Assembly (NCBI RefSeq): GCF_030063245.1
Contig: NZ_JASISR010000008.1
Location: forward strand, 1 to 64,000
Source: Paenarthrobacter sp. PH39-S1
GTDB taxonomy: Bacteria > Actinomycetota > Actinomycetes > Actinomycetales > Micrococcaceae
Length of the DNA: 64,000 nucleotides
Direction of reading: 5' to 3'
This document shows positions 1 to 7,626 of the stretch, piece after piece. The notes below the pieces were generated by a model. The model had not been told where the DNA came from. It searched no databases and saw only the letters and a list, made by a program, of their open reading frames with translations. A program made the position numbers and the translations under genes. Numbering within the stretch: position 1 is the stretch's first letter; the number at the start of each line of letters is the position of its first letter.

Positions 1-321
1 ATGGAGCCTCCGCCCACCCGACACGACAACCGGGCTTTTGTCATGCCCGGACCCAAAAGTTGCCGAAATTCACGCCCCCGCCAGAATTCCGGCCTCAAAA
101 AGCCACTACTCGCGGATCCGGGTCTGATGACAAAGACACCGGAGTCTTACCTGCGGGTCTTGCGGTAGATTGCACGGCGCAGGTACGCCGCTATGCAGTA
201 AGACGCCATGATCGGAGACAATGGTTCAGCCGGGTGCAGGATCTCATGCGTACTGAACTTTTCCGGACCATCGGCCGTCTTACCGGGTAGGGCCATTCCA
301 CGCTGACGTCAGGGGGCATCC
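1..321. other. Left edge, no gene supported
   Basis: I see no convincing gene upstream of the sigma factor; the one short open frame here has no family resemblance. A 6-bp GC stem (30-35 with 45-50, CCGGGC/GCCCGG) could be the terminator of a gene lying outside the window. Just before the sigma start lie an 8-bp palindrome TGACGTCA (304-311) and an AGGGGG ribosome site. Confidence 0.4.
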
Positions 322-822
322 ATGCCATTGCACGAGCAGGTAGTCGCAGAGATCTACCGGGAGCACGCGCCGGCGCTGCGGCGCTTCGTCATGGGAATAA
401 CATCCAGCCCGGACCAGGCCGAGGACGTCGTGCAGGAAACAATTCTGCGCATCTGGCAACGGGCCCCGGGAATCACCACCAGCATGCGCAGTTACCTTTT
501 CCGGACGGCCAGAAACATCATTATCGATAATTTCCGCAGGCAGCAGCGCAGGGCACAGCAAACACAGACCGACGACCTGGAGCAGATGGCGGGTACCGTT
601 GAGCACGTGGATGGGTTACTGACAAAGGTCCTGATGGAGGAAGCCCTGGCCCGGCTGAGCGCCGAGCACCGCGACGTCATCATCGCCTTGCATTACCGGC
701 GTTTCACGGCGGTCGAAGCTGCCGGACAGCTCAACATCCCGACAGGAACGGTCAAGTCACGGGCTTTTTACGCACTCAAAGCCCTCCGCGCCGTTCTGGA
801 TGAGATGGGAGTGAAACCATGA
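322..822 (+). CDS. ECF-family RNA polymerase sigma factor
   Basis: A 166-residue extracytoplasmic-function sigma factor, the usual length for the class. Region 2 covers about residues 10-75, with the DQAEDVVQETILRIW core-binding helix and the RTARNIIIDNFRRQ -10-reading segment. Region 4 covers about 105-160, including LSAEHRDVIIALHY and the helix-turn-helix GQLNIPTGTVKSRAFYALKALR. It starts at ATG after an AGGGGG site. Its TGA overlaps the ATG of the next gene, which encodes a membrane zinc-finger anti-sigma factor, so the two are translationally coupled and this sigma is presumably held at the membrane until a signal frees it. Which ECF group it belongs to and what it senses cannot be read from the sequence; the SigK/SigL-like partner type is an inference from the RskA-like anti-sigma factor. 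Confidence 0.93.
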   Translation: MPLHEQVVAEIYREHAPALRRFVMGITSSPDQAEDVVQETILRIWQRAPGITTSMRSYLFRTARNIIIDNFRRQQRRAQQTQTDDLEQMAGTVEHVDGLLTKVLMEEALARLSAEHRDVIIALHYRRFTAVEAAGQLNIPTGTVKSRAFYALKALRAVLDEMGVKP

Positions 823-1568
823 ACACAGACCCGGCAGACCACGAGGCTCTGCATCACCTCGTGGGCGCATATATTCTCGGCGGTCTGGACCCCCGGGAGC
901 GGGGGTTTTTCGAACATCACCTTTCCCTGTGCCCGCTGTGCGCTGGCGAGTTGCTGTCGCTGCGAAGCCTGACCGGATTTCTTGATGCCGTGCCGGCGGA
1001 GGCCGCTATCGCCATCGGCTCCGCCAACCCGGCGCCCGGACCGGTGCCCGTGGCCGGGGTCGGTTCCGAGGACCGGGTCGATTCCGAGGACCGGGCCGGT
1101 TCCGAGGAGGGGGACCAGGCCGGGGTCGGGCCGCTGATGGCAAAGCTGGCCATCCGCCACCGGCGTGCCCGCTGGCGCAGTGCGGCACTGGTTTCCGCTG
1201 TCGCCGCAGCATGCCTGGCCATCGGATTCGTGGCGGGACCGGCCGTCAACGGACCACCGAAGCCAGAGGAGAGTTACACCATTAGCGCAGCCTCCGGGCC
1301 CCAGGTGCAGCTGGGTCTGCTGAAGAAGGCCTGGGGGACCGAGCTGTCACTGGACGGGCACAGCCTGCCCGCGCGGGGGGTTCTGTCCCTTTGGGTCAAG
1401 GACAGGGCAGGCAACTATGACCGGGCGGCCAGCTGGAGCGCCACGGCCCAGGGCCAGGCCAAGGTCACAGGGGCGACGCCGGTCACCATCGCGGATATGT
1501 CCAGCGTCGAAATCCGCGACGCCGGCGGCCAGAAAATCGCTGTCCTCTCCAGAGTGGCCGGAGACTAA
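819..1568 (+). CDS. Membrane anti-sigma factor (zinc-finger / RskA type)
   Basis: 249 residues. The N-terminus is a cytoplasmic anti-sigma domain with a zinc-binding H-x3-C-x2-C motif (His34, Cys38, Cys41). One membrane helix spans roughly residues 121-142, and an extracytoplasmic RskA-like domain follows to the end. The protein should bind the upstream sigma factor and release it after cleavage or a conformational signal. Its ATG overlaps the sigma stop codon. The linker before the membrane helix carries an acidic repeat (GSEDRV, DSEDRA, GSEE) coded by an 18-bp tandem repeat at 1061-1108. This repeat is probably a slippage expansion and not a functional motif. Confidence 0.9.
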   Translation: MNTDPADHEALHHLVGAYILGGLDPRERGFFEHHLSLCPLCAGELLSLRSLTGFLDAVPAEAAIAIGSANPAPGPVPVAGVGSEDRVDSEDRAGSEEGDQAGVGPLMAKLAIRHRRARWRSAALVSAVAAACLAIGFVAGPAVNGPPKPEESYTISAASGPQVQLGLLKKAWGTELSLDGHSLPARGVLSLWVKDRAGNYDRAASWSATAQGQAKVTGATPVTIADMSSVEIRDAGGQKIAVLSRVAGD

Positions 1569-1624
1569 CGCACCGGCAGGACAGTGAACCCGCTTGGGTC
1601 CGTTCCTGCGCGCGTTCACCTTCG

Positions 1625-1762
1625 GCCAGCAAGGCGACCTACGGGTGCAAGAAGCAGCGGGCCGGCTACGGGTGCATCGGGGGCAGGTGCCTGAAGGCAC
1701 TGATCGGCACCGTCACCACCAACTACAGTGTCGCTGACCCGGCACTGATGCTGGCGCTCTGA
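1625..1762 (+). pseudogene. Possible fragment of a large serine recombinase (zinc-ribbon part)
   Basis: This 45-codon frame has no start and ends in TGA. It reads ATYGCKKQRAGYGCIGGR followed by a hydrophobic tail ending DPALMLAL. The Cys spacing, the GYGC motif and the DPAL tail resemble the zinc beta-ribbon segment and following region of large serine recombinases. This is a weak call from pattern memory only. It would fit the other recombinase debris in the first 7 kb. Confidence 0.25.
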
Positions 1763-1809
1763 CTTCCCGGCGCACGCCGCCGTCGGAGCAGCAACAGCAG
1801 GTTAAATAT

Positions 1810-1855
1810 CGATGCTCCGTCTCCTCAGGTTTGCTGATGAGGAGACGGAGCATCG
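1810..1855 (-). terminator. Strong hairpin terminator of the lipoprotein gene
   Basis: A perfect 17-bp stem (1810-1826 with 1839-1855) closes a 12-base loop, 19 bases after the stop of the minus-strand lipoprotein. In that direction it is followed by the AT-rich ATATTTAACC. It probably also blocks read-through from the sigma operon. Confidence 0.75.
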
Positions 1856-1874
1856 ACGGGGTTTGTTGCGGGTG

Positions 1875-2564
1875 CTACTTGGTGTTCACCGTGATGGTGG
1901 CGACGCCGACAAGCATGCCTTCCTTCACAGCGTCCGTCTTGAACGTCTTGTTCAGCAGACCCGCGGCGACGTCGGAGATCTTCACCTCGGTTCCCTGCAG
2001 GATTGCGGTCTCGCCCTCGGTCTTGAGCGGCATCAGCGTGGAGCCGTCCAGGTTGAAGATGTAGGCCTGCTTCGCCGCGACGGTCCCGTTGACTGCCACA
2101 TCGCCATAGAGCTTGGAGGTGCCCGGGTCAATGGTGAAGTTGGTCAGGTCCACCTTGGTGTCCCCGGCCGTCAAGGAGAAGCCTGAACCGGCGTGGCTGA
2201 TCAGACCCTGCACAAACGGGCGGTAGGCCTCTGCCGGATCATAGTAATCAACCTTGCCGCCCGTGATCGGGAAGATCAATGAACCGTCGGTCAGCTGCGC
2301 GGTCCCGATGACTCCCGGGGTCAGGCCCAGGGTCTTCAGCGCAGCGCCGAAGGAAGCGTCGAGCTTCACCGCGGTGGTGGTGCCTGTCAGGGCCGGAATG
2401 GAGGCCAACGGCTTGGGCGTCGACGTCATCGCCGATGAGCTCGAGGACGCACTCGTCGTTGTGCTGGAGGCGGCCGTATCGGTACTGCTGCACGCTGCCA
2501 GCGAGAACAGGAGTGCTCCGGATGCTGCAACCGCGCCGACTGTGGTGAAAATTGATTTACGCAT
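1875..2564 (-). CDS. Secreted lipoprotein of unknown function
   Basis: 229 residues. The N-terminus has a basic start, a hydrophobic core and a lipobox ending at Cys25 (SLAAC), so it should be a lipid-anchored surface protein. A Ser/Thr-rich spacer (about residues 26-50) leads into a folded domain rich in short beta-like stretches. I do not recognise the domain; GKVDYYDPAEAYRPFVQGL and LYGDVAVNGTV slightly recall heme-binding HtaA-type beta domains, but this is not firm. It lies convergent to the sigma/anti-sigma pair and could belong to that regulon, although no ECF promoter was identified. A strong terminator follows it. Confidence 0.8.
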   Translation of the reverse strand: MRKSIFTTVGAVAASGALLFSLAACSSTDTAASSTTTSASSSSSAMTSTPKPLASIPALTGTTTAVKLDASFGAALKTLGLTPGVIGTAQLTDGSLIFPITGGKVDYYDPAEAYRPFVQGLISHAGSGFSLTAGDTKVDLTNFTIDPGTSKLYGDVAVNGTVAAKQAYIFNLDGSTLMPLKTEGETAILQGTEVKISDVAAGLLNKTFKTDAVKEGMLVGVATITVNTK

Positions 2565-3244
2565 GATAAATAATCCCTAACTGTGTGATTGGTGTCCGTT
2601 GCCGAAGGTGTCTATCCACCGGCTGGCCTGTCACAGGTACTTCGCGGCGGCAGCGGGAGCGGATGGGGTCAGCTATTAACCGTTACCGTCCCGTTACCGT
2701 CAGGCCACCGGATGTAGCCGTCGCAGACGGACCCGTTCGCCCCACTCGATCCGGCCGCTGGGCTCGGCGCCTCGGATCCGCAGAGTGCCCTGGGGGCGGT
2801 TTTGGCGCGATGTGAGTTGGACCGCCACGACAACGATGGGCCACCCCTGGCTATGGGAGCCTTGTTTCTAATCTGGCGGGTTGCTTTAATCTGGTCCCTG
2901 TGGCTCTCGCGCAGAACCGTGATGACCGACCCGACACCCGGATCCACACCAGCCACAGACGGTTTCTGAAAGGACAATTTCCAGATGACGGGCATGTTTG
3001 CGGGCGACGGGGCGCGCCACGGGGTGCACTGCGGAGCCGGGTAGGCCAGGTCACACGGCCGTAGTCCGGGGAACCACAACGAAGTCAGGGTTCCGGCCAC
3101 GGCATGGCTCTCGTCGAAGGTGAGATTACGCGGTGCGAGTCATTGTGGCATTCGTAAAGTTGGAGCAACCCACGGCTGCCCTCGATCAGCACCCTGTCAT
3201 CCCAGCTAGTGGACGGCTGGTGGATCGGATGCCATCCTGATGCG
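2565..3244. other. Intergenic stretch without a recognisable gene
   Basis: About 680 bases. The left end must hold the promoter of the minus-strand lipoprotein. Open frames exist on both strands but none has a family resemblance, a ribosome site or a sensible protein composition. An imperfect direct repeat of TAATCTGG occurs near 2869 and 2889. Confidence 0.4.
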
Positions 3245-3553
3245 ATGGCCAACGAAGAGGACGTCCGGCGCATATGCTTTTCCCTTCCCGGCGTCAGCGA
3301 ACGACCAAGTTGGGGACAGCCCGCCTGGTTCGCCCGCACCCTGATGGCCCGGATGTGGGAGGAAGGCGTACTTACGGTGAAGAGCCAGGAGCGAGACGCC
3401 CTCGCAGGCATCGCCCCGGATATCTACTTCTGGACTCCCCACCACCAACGTTCACCCATCCTTGTCCTCATCCGTCTCGACAAGATTGCGTCCGAGGAAC
3501 TCCAAGAACTCCTGGAGGAGTCATACCGCATCGCCGGTGCGCCACAGCGGTAG
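3245..3553 (+). CDS. MmcQ/YjbR family protein
   Basis: 102 residues from the ATG that begins MANEEDVRRICFSLPGV. A further in-frame ATG lies 12 codons upstream, but family members start near the EEDV element. The conserved course of the family is visible: the SLPGVSERPSWGQPAWF segment, a central beta stretch around the GVLTVKSQERDAL region, and a C-terminal WTPHHQ...VLIRLDKIASEELQELLEESYR helix. The fold is a double-wing structure sometimes called DNA-binding; its role is not established. It is a single gene with no operon partner. Confidence 0.8.
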   Translation: MANEEDVRRICFSLPGVSERPSWGQPAWFARTLMARMWEEGVLTVKSQERDALAGIAPDIYFWTPHHQRSPILVLIRLDKIASEELQELLEESYRIAGAPQR

Positions 3554-3679
3554 CTGCATAGCAGGGATTTCGAACATGGCACACCCAGTCGCACCTTCGT
3601 TTTCAACCCCACCGGTTACCGGCATTGTTGCGGGACTGCTGGGCGCCGTAGCCAGCGCGCGGGTTCACGGTGCAACGGC

Positions 3680-3915
3680 TCCCCCCGCTGGTATCGAACG
3701 AAAGCCTCGACCTGATCTCCGGCCAACGCGGTAAAATTTCTGGTATACGCCGACCAGACCGAAGGACCTCAAACCAGGACCCTCATGGACGCCGCCAGCA
3801 AAGCTGGCATGCCGGTGGCCGACTTCATCGAAACGCTCCCGAAGGCCGCAATTATCTGCAATGGCGAGCGCCAACGTTGACCAGCTCGAAAAAGGTTCTG
3901 CAGGGCAGAGCCGCC
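3680..3915 (+). pseudogene. Decayed C-terminus of a metal-binding ABC transporter lipoprotein (ZnuA/TroA-like)
   Basis: Read across frames, the stretch gives LVSNESLDLISGQR, then NAVKFLVYADQTEGPQTRTL, then MDAASKAGMPVADFIETLP, then EGRNYLQW and finally ANVDQLEK. This is the typical tail of zinc/manganese ABC substrate-binding proteins (a VYN-QTEGP-T segment, then an AGVPV-ETLP-G-Y-W segment). At least three frame changes separate the pieces (near 3733, 3848 and 3875), and no N-terminal two thirds is present. It is therefore a remnant, consistent with past gene loss around the recombinase debris that follows. Confidence 0.6.
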
Positions 3916-4366
3916 CGTAAGCCGGTCCCTTCATCAGGCATTTTGCTGCATCCCCATAACACTCCGGCCATGGCAAGAGAAAGGCCATTTCAAGCCGCCC
4001 CGCACTTCTGCCCGGAGACCGGCCGCTGGCTGCAACAACGGGACGTCAATACCGGTCGATATCTTTAGTCCCGCTTGTTCAAGGCCGTGATGGCGGGGCG
4101 ATTCTGTTCTGGACAATATCCATGACGGGCGGGATGGCCTCTGTCTGCCTCGCGGCGGATAGCAAATCGTGATGCATTCGAGATGCAGTGGAGGCGGGAA
4201 CGGCATCTCCGGATCTTAACTTTCGGCGAGATCCGTTAAGGCGAGATCCGTTAAGTAGTCGATGACATCGAGATGATGGCGCGTTAGTGGACATATGGCC
4301 GTGCTGGCTGTTCAAGATGTCATTTGCAGAGGCGACGCCGAATCGGAGTCTGGGGAGGATCGGTAA
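3916..4366. other. Degenerate spacer with a 15-bp direct repeat
   Basis: No gene is recognisable here. The only clear structure is a perfect back-to-back 15-bp repeat GGCGAGATCCGTTAA at 4225-4239 and 4240-4254. The stretch separates the metal-transport remnant from the invertase remnant. Confidence 0.4.
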
Positions 4367-4561
4367 TTAAACTCGCACTACGCATGCGGACTCGTCTGCG
4401 CGTTTGATGGCACGGTAGACCGTTGAACGCGCTACTGCGAAGAGTTCGGCAAGTTCCGCCGTCGCGTGTGTCCCGGCCCGGTGAACCGAGAACAGGTGGG
4501 CTTCCTGTTTCTGTGAGAGCTTGGGTTGTTTCCCGCGCAGGCGGCCTTTTGCCTTTGCCAA
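4367..4561 (-). pseudogene. C-terminal fragment of a serine invertase/resolvase
   Basis: About 64 codons matching the end of Pin/Hin-type serine recombinases: LAKAKGRLRGKQPKLS, the linker to the DNA-binding domain, then the helix-turn-helix TAELAELFAVARSTVYRAI. The catalytic N-terminal domain, with its serine, is missing. Similarity stops at about 4560, exactly where an amidase tail on the other strand begins. The fragment was therefore truncated by a recombination or deletion. It ends at a normal stop. A different, intact recombinase lies just downstream of it. Confidence 0.75.
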
Positions 4562-4641
4562 TCGGCATCCAAGTAATCGGTCGTCGCTTCCACGACCACG
4601 AAGTCCTGGCAGTCGCCAGAGAGCTCGAACGACTCAGCTAA
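4555..4641 (+). pseudogene. C-terminal tail of an amidase (GatA family)
   Basis: The plus strand reads LPIGIQVIGRRFHDHEVLAVARELERL and then TAA. This is the standard end of amidase-signature enzymes (P-GIQ-IGR-F-D--VL--A--LE). Nothing upstream belongs to an amidase; the sequence switches into the antisense of the invertase fragment. About 28 codons survive. Confidence 0.65.
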
Positions 4642-4736
4642 CAGCCCGAGCTGGGTGAGAGCTTAAAATGGGATCTCCCGGCGCTTTCATTTGTATTGCC
4701 GTGTTCCTGGTCCGGTGATTCCAGGCTTTGCTGTCG

Positions 4737-5342
4737 TCAGCCAGATTCCATGCTGAGGTAGCGGTAGACGGTGGCCCGGCTTGTGCCGATGATCATTCCG
4801 ATGTCGGCCGGTTTTAGACCCTGGGTTTTTAAATCGCGGGCCCGCTTGACGTTGGGGTGGTTGGCGGTGATTTCCTGGCGCTCTGCCTTGCGGCCGTGGG
4901 CGGCGGCGACGGCCATGCCGGCCTTGGTGCGTTCGGAGAGTTGGTCGCGTTCGAGCTGGGCGAAGGCGGAGATGATGGTGACCATGGCTTGGGCCATGGC
5001 CCGGCCCGGTTCACTGGCGGGGTCTGTGGCGATGCCGTCGCGCAGCGAGCGGAACTTGATGCCGTCTGCCTTGAAGTCGTCGAGGAGTTCGAGCAGGTGG
5101 CGGGTGCGGCGTCCGAGGCGGTCCGGTTTCCAGGCGACGACTTCATCGCCGCGGCTGAGGCGCTCCAGCATCTTGTCCAGTTTGGGACGGCTGGTTTTGG
5201 TCCCGCTGATCCCATGGTCGCGGTAGATGCATTCACAGCCTGCAGCTTCCAGCTCCCTGATCTGCAGTTCGGTGTCTTGGTCCGCGGTACTGACCCGGGC
5301 ATATCCCAGACGTGTAATGTGTCTTCCCCTCCAACGTCCCAT
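4737..5342 (-). CDS. Serine site-specific recombinase (Hin/Pin resolvase-invertase family)
   Basis: 201 residues, the usual small-invertase length. The N-terminal catalytic domain has the motif YARVSTADQD with nucleophile Ser18, then DHGISGTKTSRP, then the arginine-rich KPDRLGRR region. The long E helix (about 110-140) includes AFAQLERDQLSERTKAGM. A C-terminal helix-turn-helix reads LKPADIGMIIGTSRATVYRYL. ATG at 5342 is chosen, with an AGGAAAG site upstream; one TTG codon earlier would also be open. All catalytic residues look intact, so it is probably active or recently active. The neighbouring truncated invertase is a different paralogue. No recombination site was firmly identified. Confidence 0.9.
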   Translation of the reverse strand: MGRWRGRHITRLGYARVSTADQDTELQIRELEAAGCECIYRDHGISGTKTSRPKLDKMLERLSRGDEVVAWKPDRLGRRTRHLLELLDDFKADGIKFRSLRDGIATDPASEPGRAMAQAMVTIISAFAQLERDQLSERTKAGMAVAAAHGRKAERQEITANHPNVKRARDLKTQGLKPADIGMIIGTSRATVYRYLSMESG

Positions 5343-5345
5343 CAA

Positions 5346-5830
5346 AGACTACTTTCCTGTGATGATGAGAATATAAGGATGAAACACATTGTTGAGACTT
5401 CCCAAGGTGCAGACACGCCGCAAACTCGAGGCGCAGAAGGTGGCGGCTCGTGCTCCGGTCAATGGTTCCTTTGACAAGACCGCCCGCCGTTGGCCCCATC
5501 GCACAGCAACTGTTAGTTACAGAAGACGCCTGCGCAGCCGCTCCGTGTCCGTACGGGTATCTCGGGATGAATGGCCTAATTGTCTTGGCTCAGTTGGAAG
5601 GGGTGTACCGTCCCTAATTTCAGGCTCCTAGCCTCAATTGCAGTGACACAAAATCACGCGGGTTGTCTCCTTGCAAGTGAGACACCCGCGCAAGGGTCAC
5701 AACTAGCGCCTTGGCCGTAGCGTCCGCTGCTCATTGCCGGCGCAAGTAGCCGTCGTCCAGGTGGTCAACAAGACAAGGGGCAGTCACGACCGGAATCCCC
5801 TTCCGGTGGGGCGCGACTCTTACTGTGTGA
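5346..5830. other. Intergenic stretch between recombinase and PIN operon
   Basis: No gene supported. It contains the recombinase upstream region, with a 7-bp inverted pair AATGTGT (5316-5322, inside the gene) and ACACATT (5384-5390), the hairpin listed at 5657-5690, and a smaller stem ACCGGAA/TTCCGGT at 5789-5807 just past the PIN gene. Confidence 0.4.
5657..5690 (-). terminator. Hairpin terminator downstream of the PIN operon
   Basis: A CGCGGGT-(T)-GTCTC arm pairs with GAGAC-ACCCGCG across a 9-base loop. Read on the minus strand it is followed by TGATTTTGTG. It lies about 140 bases beyond the PIN gene stop. Confidence 0.55.
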
Positions 5831-6457
5831 CTACGACTTAGGAAACTCGTCCTTTAAGTCAGTTTGCTTGAATGGCAGCAGTCCGTCGTCCTTCTCCCTG
5901 ACGAAACCATAGAGTTTCTTGAGCTGAGTCTTGTCCGGGATAAGCCCGTAGGCAACACTCTCTTGAAATAACTGCACAGTGCTGAAGTTGGGGATGCCGG
6001 CCTTTGTAGCGAGGTCCACAGCGTCCTGGTCATCGATCATGGCTACGACGTCGAGACCGCGAGATTGGAGGACCCGAGCGTGAGCGATGAGTACCATTTC
6101 ACCGCGGTTTTTGCCTGAGCCCAGCATGGACTTAAGGCAGTTGTTCGTTACCCACGCCCAATGGAAATCATAGTCGTCGTCTTGGTGCTTTTCGGGCGTC
6201 ACGAGCGTGGTGATGTGATTGCCGCCGATGACGGTCAGAAGCTTCCTTCGGCAAGCGGCGAACCGCTTGTCCTTGCCCGACTTGTGCTCAACCTCGTCTA
6301 CCACTGCGTCCGGGACAGCAATGCTGTTGGTCATCACTTTGAGGGTCTTAAGATAAAGATCCGTCGTGTCACTGCGGCCCATAAAGTTCAGGATTGGGCC
6401 AGCATCCAAGATGACTAGTTCGCTATGGTCCCGTTGGTTATCAGATTCGACCGTCAC
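5831..6457 (-). CDS. PIN-domain protein, probable nuclease effector of a three-gene module
   Basis: 208 residues. PIN fold landmarks are present: LVILDAGPILNFM with the first acidic metal ligand (about residue 18), VPDAVVDEVE with acidic residues, GSGKNRGEMVLIAHA with the central Glu, and AMIDDQDAVDLATKAG with the late Asp pair. It is longer than VapC toxins (about 130) and has a charged C-terminal extension. The GTG start overlaps the stop of the ImmA/IrrE gene (GTGA), so the two are coupled. PIN proteins are usually Mg-dependent RNases, and its position last in an operon after a regulator and a protease suggests a toxin or effector. The target is unknown. Base use is visibly less GC-rich than in the core genes around it, in line with horizontal acquisition. 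Confidence 0.8.
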   Translation of the reverse strand: MTVESDNQRDHSELVILDAGPILNFMGRSDTTDLYLKTLKVMTNSIAVPDAVVDEVEHKSGKDKRFAACRRKLLTVIGGNHITTLVTPEKHQDDDYDFHWAWVTNNCLKSMLGSGKNRGEMVLIAHARVLQSRGLDVVAMIDDQDAVDLATKAGIPNFSTVQLFQESVAYGLIPDKTQLKKLYGFVREKDDGLLPFKQTDLKDEFPKS

Positions 6458-7248
6458 TTGCGGCGGCCGAACCTCGTCGGAGGCAGTGCCGCTTGTTTGG
6501 GCTGGATGCCGACATCGTCGAGTTCGGCTTTGAGATCTAAGGAACTCATGCCGCGAATTCTAGCGACCGCTTCCAGTCCTATCAGATTGTTCACGTATGC
6601 TTCCATGGCTTCTGCCACGATCCGCATCGGAGCTTGGGGCATCATTGCCTTCCGCTGTGAGGCTCGATGTTCGTCTGACCAGCCATAGCGGGCGGCCAAC
6701 TTTCCGGTCGAATGAGATTTCCAAGCGTCCTTCTGACCTACGGCCAGCCATCCGGCATTCTCGAGCTGAATGAGAATCATCATGGGGGAGACCTCGAAGT
6801 ATCGTACGAGATGAGCCAGGTCAGCCTCGTTCAACTGCTTGTGCTCTTTGTCGAGGCCTTCAAGGAATTCCGTCACTCCCTGCCGTGGGACCAGCAAATG
6901 ACGAGCGAAGGTGTCGGCTCGGATTTCTTCAGGGTTCCGGGCGCCGCAATCGATCACGCCGCCGTTGGCGAAGTCTCCCAGTTCGAGATGGCCCAATTCA
7001 TGTGCAAGTGTGGCTCGTTGGCGTTCCGCGGACGTGGTGCAGGCGACTGAGATGATTCTCTGGTGGGTTTCCGGGTCCTGAATGACCATGCCATCGAGCC
7101 CGTCGTCCATCTCCACGATTGCTACATCAATGCCAAGGCGACCCTCGATCAGATCGCTCAAGTCGTTAATCGGGGCGTTGCCTAGGTCGTACTTACGGCG
7201 GAACCTAGCCGCCGCGTTAGCGGCCTTGTCCTCATTGCTCGTCGTCAT
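6454..7248 (-). CDS. ImmA/IrrE family metallopeptidase
   Basis: 264 residues. The zinc protease signature HELGH is at residues 83-87, followed by NPEEIRADTFARHLLVP, which supplies the third ligand and the typical helix. ImmA/IrrE (COG2856) enzymes cleave partner XRE-type repressors in mobile elements and stress circuits. Here the gene starts 16 bases after an XRE regulator and overlaps the PIN gene by four bases. The likely job is to cut or otherwise relieve the XRE repressor, giving a switch for the operon. The C-terminal 90 residues (after AARYGWSDEHRASQ) are not recognised. The family call is firm; the regulatory role is inferred from context. Confidence 0.88.
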   Translation of the reverse strand: MTTSNEDKAANAAARFRRKYDLGNAPINDLSDLIEGRLGIDVAIVEMDDGLDGMVIQDPETHQRIISVACTTSAERQRATLAHELGHLELGDFANGGVIDCGARNPEEIRADTFARHLLVPRQGVTEFLEGLDKEHKQLNEADLAHLVRYFEVSPMMILIQLENAGWLAVGQKDAWKSHSTGKLAARYGWSDEHRASQRKAMMPQAPMRIVAEAMEAYVNNLIGLEAVARIRGMSSLDLKAELDDVGIQPKQAALPPTRFGRRK

Positions 7249-7264
7249 CGTCGGCTTCAGCTAA

Positions 7265-7609
7265 TTAGGCAGGCTGGATGGCCTTGAGGGCACGAGTCAG
7301 GTAGTTGTCCATTTCGAGAAGGTAGAAAAGGTGATCCTTCACCGAGTCCGTGTCGGGGTATTTCCCAGTCGCCGTCCGAGCAGCGTACTGCATGCGATCG
7401 CGTAGCGGGTGGGTTTCCATGAGGCTCGATTCCGGGCAACCCAATGCCAATGCAATAGCCGAAAGCTCATAAGGTTTCACGGGGCGTTCACCGTTTTCGA
7501 TGCGCGTGATCGTGGATTGGGAGAGGTCGATCTTCTCCTCCAAGGCACGCTGCGACATCCCATTTTGCATGCGGTAATGCTTAATGCGGTCGCCTGTCGT
7601 CATCGTCAT
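7265..7609 (-). CDS. XRE-family helix-turn-helix regulator
   Basis: 114 residues. The N-terminal HTH (about 6-60) reads RIKHYRMQNGMSQRALEEKI, then DLSQSTITRIENGERPVKPYEL, classic for lambda-repressor-like proteins. A C-terminal helical part (about 70-114) may mediate dimers or contact the protease. The start ATG at 7609 has AAGGAG nine bases upstream; a second ATG two codons in is possible. It is first in the XRE - ImmA/IrrE - PIN operon and faces a nested inverted repeat in its promoter, so it is most likely the autorepressor and the antitoxin-like member. Confidence 0.88.
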   Translation of the reverse strand: MTMTTGDRIKHYRMQNGMSQRALEEKIDLSQSTITRIENGERPVKPYELSAIALALGCPESSLMETHPLRDRMQYAARTATGKYPDTDSVKDHLFYLLEMDNYLTRALKAIQPA

Positions 7610-7626
7610 TAGACTCGTCTCCTTGT

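Noticed and set aside
60-290. 76-codon frame at the left edge
   Set aside because: No ribosome site, no motif, Arg-rich composition of a random frame.
2669-3100. 143-codon minus-strand frame in the 2.6-3.2 kb gap
   Set aside because: No motif or ribosome site; Pro/Ser/Arg-rich and likely chance.
5233-5631. Small frames around the recombinase start on both strands
   Set aside because: They overlap the recombinase in antisense or cross the spacer with no family signal.
5655-5700. tRNA-like fold near a GC-rich stem
   Set aside because: Only one hairpin forms; no cloverleaf, no T-loop GTTCRA motif.
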